From contig JACKDQ010000009.1 in the NCBI GenBank assembly GCA_020633415.1, positions 124,001-188,000 of the forward strand: DNA of 64,000 nucleotides, given 5' to 3'. Below are positions 60,222-64,000 of this stretch, piece by piece. Position 1 is the stretch's first letter. Each line of letters starts with the position of its first letter. Position numbers and translations under genes: made by a program. Source of the DNA: Deltaproteobacteria bacterium (GTDB lineage Bacteria; Myxococcota_A; Polyangia; GCA-2747355). The notes under the pieces were generated by a model. The model was not told the origin of the DNA. It did not search any database and worked only from the letters and a program-made list of their open reading frames with translations.

Positions 60222-62432
60222 CTAGCGTAGCGACATCCGTGCACTGAACAGCACGTTGATCCCCGGCATGGTAAACGCCACCGGTTGGCCAGCACGATTG
60301 CCGAGGGTGACGAAGTCAGGGATCGTGCGGTGGTCGTAGTAGCTGTATTTCTGATCGAAGAGGTTGTAGACGAACAGCGATAACGCCAGGTCGCGGAAGA
60401 TGTTGCGCGCGACCACGCCCAGCGTGACGTCGTACACGTTGGGCGCCATATCGAGAACAGACTCCCCGCCCGTCGAAGAAACAGCGCTTTGCTCGAGCAA
60501 CGAGCGATAGATCTCGAGATCGATACTTGTACGAGCGACGAGGCGCAGCCGTTTGCCGATGCTGGCATAAGCCCCGGCAGAGACCGTGTGACGGGGTCCA
60601 TGCTGCGGCACGCGCTCACCGGTCAGATCGTCTGTAACACGGGTATAGCCGTAGGATAGCCAGAAACGGTGCCCGCCTTTGAACAGCACGTCGAGACGTG
60701 CTTCGGCACTGAGGATGTTGCGATCGAGGCGCGGCAACCAATACGACGTACCGGGGTCATGAAGCGCCGGCTCGAGCACCTTGATATCGCTAACGCTGGT
60801 CACAGCCAGATCGCCGCGGGCAAAGAACTTGTCGATCGGCCCGACGTCGCTGAGCATCTGGGTGTTGACCTCGACCTGCCAGGCTGTCGACGTCGCCGGG
60901 ACCATCGGAAACGGCGTGTTGTCCGGCCATTGGTAGTCGCCGCGCGGCGCCGCCTCGGGCGCCAAGCCGAAGCGATGGGCCATTGTTGGCGGGCGGAGCC
61001 CCTGGGCGATCGAGAACTTGACGTAGTTCTTGCGCCACACGCGAGCCACGGCACTCGCCGAGAGCAGCAAACGCGACTGATAGCTGTCGGCGTAATTGTA
61101 GCGGGCCCCGCCGGCGACAGCGAAACGATCGAAACCGGTGATCTCGTCGTAGGCGTAACCCGAGGCAACCATCGTGCTTGCATCTTCGATGAACGGGGCG
61201 AACGTGCTGTACAGACCGTCGCTATCGGATTGAGAGACTTTCGCTCCGTTGATCGTTTCCACGGTCAGATCGCTGCCGGCGATCAGCTTGTTCTTCAGCG
61301 GACCGAGCTTGGCCGTCCACGAAACCTCGCCGATGCCACCGATGCGAAAGGCGCGACCCTGATCCTTAAAAAAGCCGAAGCCGTTGGGGTACTGCGGGTT
61401 GGGAATCAAGCTACCGTTGGTCGCCAGCGTCGAGCCGGACCACAACCGCTGATCGAACACCAGCAGGTTGCGGTAAAAGAAGCCCTTGGCCAACACGCCG
61501 ATCCCGGTGGTCTGAAAATTCTGCGCGTAGGTTAGATTGATCAGCCAGTCGTCACTCTGCCGCGCGCCGTTGTCTTGCGGCGCCAGCACGCCACCGTGGG
61601 TTGACGTCTGATAGTGAAAATTTGAGTACGGGATGCGCGCGAACAGGGCAAAATGCTTGTAGCGCAGCTTAGCGATCGTCTCGACGCTATAGTCGTTTTC
61701 GTTGGAGGTCAATCCGGACTGTCCAAGCCACGCATACGATCCGCCAAAGGAGGCGACGTCGGTAGTCGGATCTTCGATCTCGACATTGGCACCGCGCCGC
61801 AAAAGGAAGTTGACGGCGACCATGCCTGAAACGTCGCCCCAGCGCTCACCGGCCATCACCGAGTATCGCTGATGGCCGAACGAGCCAAACTCGACGCGCC
61901 CGCGCACACCGCTGATGTCGGCGCCATCGCGGGTGATCAAGTTCACAACCCCGAGCATTGAGGATGCCCCCCAAAGCACGCCGCCCGGGCCGCTAACGAT
62001 TTCGACCCGCTTGTAGGGCCAGAGGTCGAGGCCAAAGCCGGAGACGAACAAGTTGGTCAAGTGGGAGTTGATCGGCGTACCGTCGATCATCAACAGCGAC
62101 GCTCGACCGATGCCGCGCGTTGCTGGCGTGTCGAGCCAGCTGCTGGTTCGCGCATCGAAGCCCGGCGTGGTCCGCAACAGTTCGGAGAGCGTGCGAAAGC
62201 CAAAGTCGCGGATGAATTCGTTGTCAACTACGGTGATGATCACCGGCGATTCTTCCAGGCGCTTGGGCAGCTTTTCCAGGCGGAGGAAGTATTCCTCACC
62301 CTTTTGGGCGGCCTTCTTCTCGTCCGAAGGGCTACTCACTCTAACGTCGGCATCTGAAGACTGAGCCTGAACAACGGTGGATGATCCGAGGGCGACAGCG
62401 ACGAAGAAAACAGCGGCTTGGCGGAATACCAT
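60222..62432 (-). CDS. TonB-dependent outer-membrane receptor
   Basis: 736-residue receptor from ATG 62432 (signal MVFRQAAVFFVAVALGSS to VQAQ). The plug domain is clear (VIITVVDNEFIRDFG, LSELLRTTPGFDAR, SLLMIDGTPINSH, KRVEIVSGPGGVLWGASSM, GVVNLITRDG); the rest is a long beta-barrel with the expected alternation of aromatic and polar residues and short turns. It ends INVLFSARMSLR, without the usual final aromatic. No canonical TonB box is visible near the N-terminus. Substrate unknown. The ExbB/ExbD sets at 40-45.7 kb could energise it, but no TonB gene was found in the window. Confidence 0.9.
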   Translation of the reverse strand: MVFRQAAVFFVAVALGSSTVVQAQSSDADVRVSSPSDEKKAAQKGEEYFLRLEKLPKRLEESPVIITVVDNEFIRDFGFRTLSELLRTTPGFDARTSSWLDTPATRGIGRASLLMIDGTPINSHLTNLFVSGFGLDLWPYKRVEIVSGPGGVLWGASSMLGVVNLITRDGADISGVRGRVEFGSFGHQRYSVMAGERWGDVSGMVAVNFLLRRGANVEIEDPTTDVASFGGSYAWLGQSGLTSNENDYSVETIAKLRYKHFALFARIPYSNFHYQTSTHGGVLAPQDNGARQSDDWLINLTYAQNFQTTGIGVLAKGFFYRNLLVFDQRLWSGSTLATNGSLIPNPQYPNGFGFFKDQGRAFRIGGIGEVSWTAKLGPLKNKLIAGSDLTVETINGAKVSQSDSDGLYSTFAPFIEDASTMVASGYAYDEITGFDRFAVAGGARYNYADSYQSRLLLSASAVARVWRKNYVKFSIAQGLRPPTMAHRFGLAPEAAPRGDYQWPDNTPFPMVPATSTAWQVEVNTQMLSDVGPIDKFFARGDLAVTSVSDIKVLEPALHDPGTSYWLPRLDRNILSAEARLDVLFKGGHRFWLSYGYTRVTDDLTGERVPQHGPRHTVSAGAYASIGKRLRLVARTSIDLEIYRSLLEQSAVSSTGGESVLDMAPNVYDVTLGVVARNIFRDLALSLFVYNLFDQKYSYYDHRTIPDFVTLGNRAGQPVAFTMPGINVLFSARMSLR

Positions 62433-62539
62433 GTGTATCGTTCCCAGTTTGCGTGCGGCAACCCAAGAGATGTGGTCAGCGAAGACGCATGCGCGCCGGC
62501 GCAACCGATTGAGACACAAAAACCAATGAGATGTGAGTC

Positions 62540-62569
62540 ATGATACGCCAAATTGTCGACGGATGGAAA
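62540..62569 (-). promoter_or_regulatory. Possible promoter of the TonB-dependent receptor
   Basis: On the minus strand TTTCCA (62569-62564), 18 bases, TATCAT (62545-62540), about 108 bases before the start codon. The -10 is good, the -35 weak. Confidence 0.35.
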
Positions 62570-62721
62570 GATCCTGGTTGCCCGCCCGGCGCTGATGCAG
62601 CGACTGCAAGACCGCGGGAGGAAGCTAGACCCCTCGCCGACCGCGGTGTAGACTAGGCCTACTCGAAAGCGTAGTGAATCGTTCCGGATCGGCGCAACCG
62701 CCAGCTGGCCTAGGTGCAGAA

Positions 62722-64000
62722 ATGTCCAACGCATCTCGTAAGCTCTATCCTTTGTTGATCGCTGTTGTGCTCGGCGGCTGTTCGCCTTCGCCGCGCGAGC
62801 AGGTCGTCAGCATCTCGCTGCAGTTCACCCGCGGTCAAAGCGAGCTGAACGGCAATATGGTCACGATGGGCGATACGATCACTGCCAAGGCCTTCGCGCT
62901 TGCCGCGAGCGGTAACGTCCTAGCGGACGTCACCCACCGCCTCCGGCTACGCGATGAGCTGGTCTTCGCCCGCATCACCACGAGCAGTGGATCAAACGCT
63001 CTGGCGTTTCGCGCGATCGCGCCAGGCAGTGCCACATTCGTCGTCGATGCCGGGGCCGTAGCGCGCGAGGTGGAGATCTCCAGCGTTTGCCCCCAACTGC
63101 CGAGCTGCACCGTGGGACAGCCCGGCTGTGGAACGACCCACGCCGGGGTGATCAGCGCCTCGGAAACCTGGCGCGCTACCGATGGGCCACACCTTGTCGG
63201 CGCCAACGTCACGGTCAAAGGCGCGGAGAGCTGCACGCGTGGTGACGCCACCTGCGTCTGTGACGGCGACAGCTGCCAGCGTCCGGTAACGCTAACCATC
63301 GAAGGCTGTACCCAGGTCGTCTTTGCTGCTGGCACACAGTTGAAGGTGGGCGATGGAGAGCCTGGCGCGCTGCGCGTCCTCGGTGGCGGAGCAAGCGACT
63401 GGCCGGCCAAGACAGCCACCGTGCAAACGGGCATCGTGCAGTTCGTCGGACAGACCGCGACGGCAGGTCACTGGGCGGGCGTCGAGCTGTCCTACAAATT
63501 GATCGACAAAGCAGGCGTCACCGATCCAACCCGCCTCAGCGGCCTGCAGATCAGCCACGCCGGCGCGGGTGGCCATGCGGCGTTGCGCGCTGCGTTTACG
63601 CAAGACGGGCCGACACCCTGGCTGCATGGCCTGCGCGTCGCCAACAACGCGGCGGCAGGCGTCGAGCTCGGCGAGAAGAGCGCCCTTGACGCCGCCTCGA
63701 CCCGTTTTCGTATCACCGAGAACGCCGTGCCCTGGGACACCGCGGCTAATGCGACGCGCTGGGTCCAACCGATAACTAGCGACGGATTGACCGACTACAG
63801 CGGCAACACCCGAGACGTAATCGAGATTCGCGGCGGCAAGATCAGCGCAACCTCAGTCTGGGACGTAACCAGTATCCCCTACCGCGTAACCGGCGACGTC
63901 GAGGTCAGTGGTCCACTGGTGCCCGCTCCACTGCTGTTCATCGCGCCGGGCGTGACGCTGCGTTTCGTCAAGGGGACGCGACTGGCGGTCGGCATGACGC
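62722..64000 (+). CDS. Secreted lipoprotein, beta-helix-like, 3' partial
   Basis: ATG 62722 opens a frame without stop to the right edge (426 codons), so the gene is cut by the window. The start MSNASRKLYPLLIAVVLGGC is a lipoprotein signal with an LGGC lipobox. The mature part has a short domain with a SVCPQLPSCTVGQPGC cysteine cluster and a further Cys group (SCTRGDATCVCDGDSC), then Gly/Val-rich repeats of the type GVELSYK, LSGLQISHAG, IEIRGGKIS, VEVSGPLV that recall parallel beta-helix surface proteins of Myxococcota. Function unknown; the family call is tentative. Confidence 0.75.
   Translation, partial: MSNASRKLYPLLIAVVLGGCSPSPREQVVSISLQFTRGQSELNGNMVTMGDTITAKAFALAASGNVLADVTHRLRLRDELVFARITTSSGSNALAFRAIAPGSATFVVDAGAVAREVEISSVCPQLPSCTVGQPGCGTTHAGVISASETWRATDGPHLVGANVTVKGAESCTRGDATCVCDGDSCQRPVTLTIEGCTQVVFAAGTQLKVGDGEPGALRVLGGGASDWPAKTATVQTGIVQFVGQTATAGHWAGVELSYKLIDKAGVTDPTRLSGLQISHAGAGGHAALRAAFTQDGPTPWLHGLRVANNAAAGVELGEKSALDAASTRFRITENAVPWDTAANATRWVQPITSDGLTDYSGNTRDVIEIRGGKISATSVWDVTSIPYRVTGDVEVSGPLVPAPLLFIAPGVTLRFVKGTRLAVGMT

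Noticed and set aside
1..64000. tRNA, rRNA, CRISPR, IS element or phage genes
   Set aside because: No T-loop/anticodon pattern, regular spacer array, transposase motif or phage structural gene was seen; no covariance-model search could be run.

Overview
The window is GC-rich, densely coded DNA from a Gram-negative bacterium that looks like a member of the Myxococcota (old Deltaproteobacteria). The evidence is the set of families present: large STAND-type ATPases with TPR tails, Ser/Thr kinase-like proteins, exported HEAT-repeat proteins, AgmX/TonB-C-like C-terminal domains, several ExbB/ExbD paralogues, ECF sigma factors, a PilZ protein, many lipoproteins and a TonB-dependent receptor. No rRNA, tRNA, insertion sequence, phage gene or CRISPR array was recognised. 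About 51 genes are supported; the first (polysaccharide deacetylase) and last (secreted lipoprotein) run off the window edges.

Layout. 1-9 kb: deacetylase, STAND ATPase/TPR protein, RNase III, and a 1490-residue protein combining a degenerate kinase, a degenerate nucleotide-cyclase-like domain, an ATPase and TPRs. 9-21 kb: a cobalamin-type radical SAM protein resembling RiPP maturases, a PgpH-like 7TM-HD phosphodiesterase, a lipoprotein with an AgmX-like C-terminus, a 1044-residue TPR membrane protein, then a tight pair: a pseudokinase-GYF-TM-AgmX-like protein and a second PgpH-like phosphodiesterase. 21-25 kb: exported HEAT-repeat protein and an ECF sigma factor. 25-31 kb: a minus-strand run folP-cdaA-cdaR-glmM-pdxJ-nnr. 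CdaA makes c-di-AMP, and the two PgpH-like proteins are its expected degraders, so synthesis and turnover are both in the window. 31-34 kb: YbgC-like thioesterase, ECF sigma factor with an overlapping membrane protein (candidate anti-sigma), small exported proteins, PilZ protein. 34.7-39.3 kb: gap-pgk-tpiA-secG-dapF.

40-45.7 kb is the most unusual block: two divergent operons carrying seven ExbB/TolQ- and ExbD/TolR-like genes, including a single-chain ExbB-ExbD fusion, an ExbB with a Cys-containing periplasmic insertion and a Cys-rich ExbD. 45.7-52.5 kb: amino-acid permease, exported HEAT lipoprotein, TPR membrane protein, and the overlapping yebC-ruvC-ruvA-ruvB operon. 52.7-58.2 kb: a two-gene system of the 2-hydroxyacyl-CoA dehydratase/activase type (a double ASKHA activase plus a separate dehydratase-like subunit) behind a promoter whose spacer is a perfect 22-bp palindrome. 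58.4-64 kb: GST-like protein, lipoprotein with its own promoter and terminator, TonB-dependent receptor, and the truncated lipoprotein.

The strongest candidates for something new are the multi-paralogue ExbB/ExbD array, the pseudokinase-GYF-AgmX protein paired with a c-di-AMP phosphodiesterase (an architecture recalling GltJ/AgmX of the Myxococcus gliding machinery), and the doubly degenerate kinase/cyclase STAND protein. All functional statements are read from sequence by eye; no database search was run.
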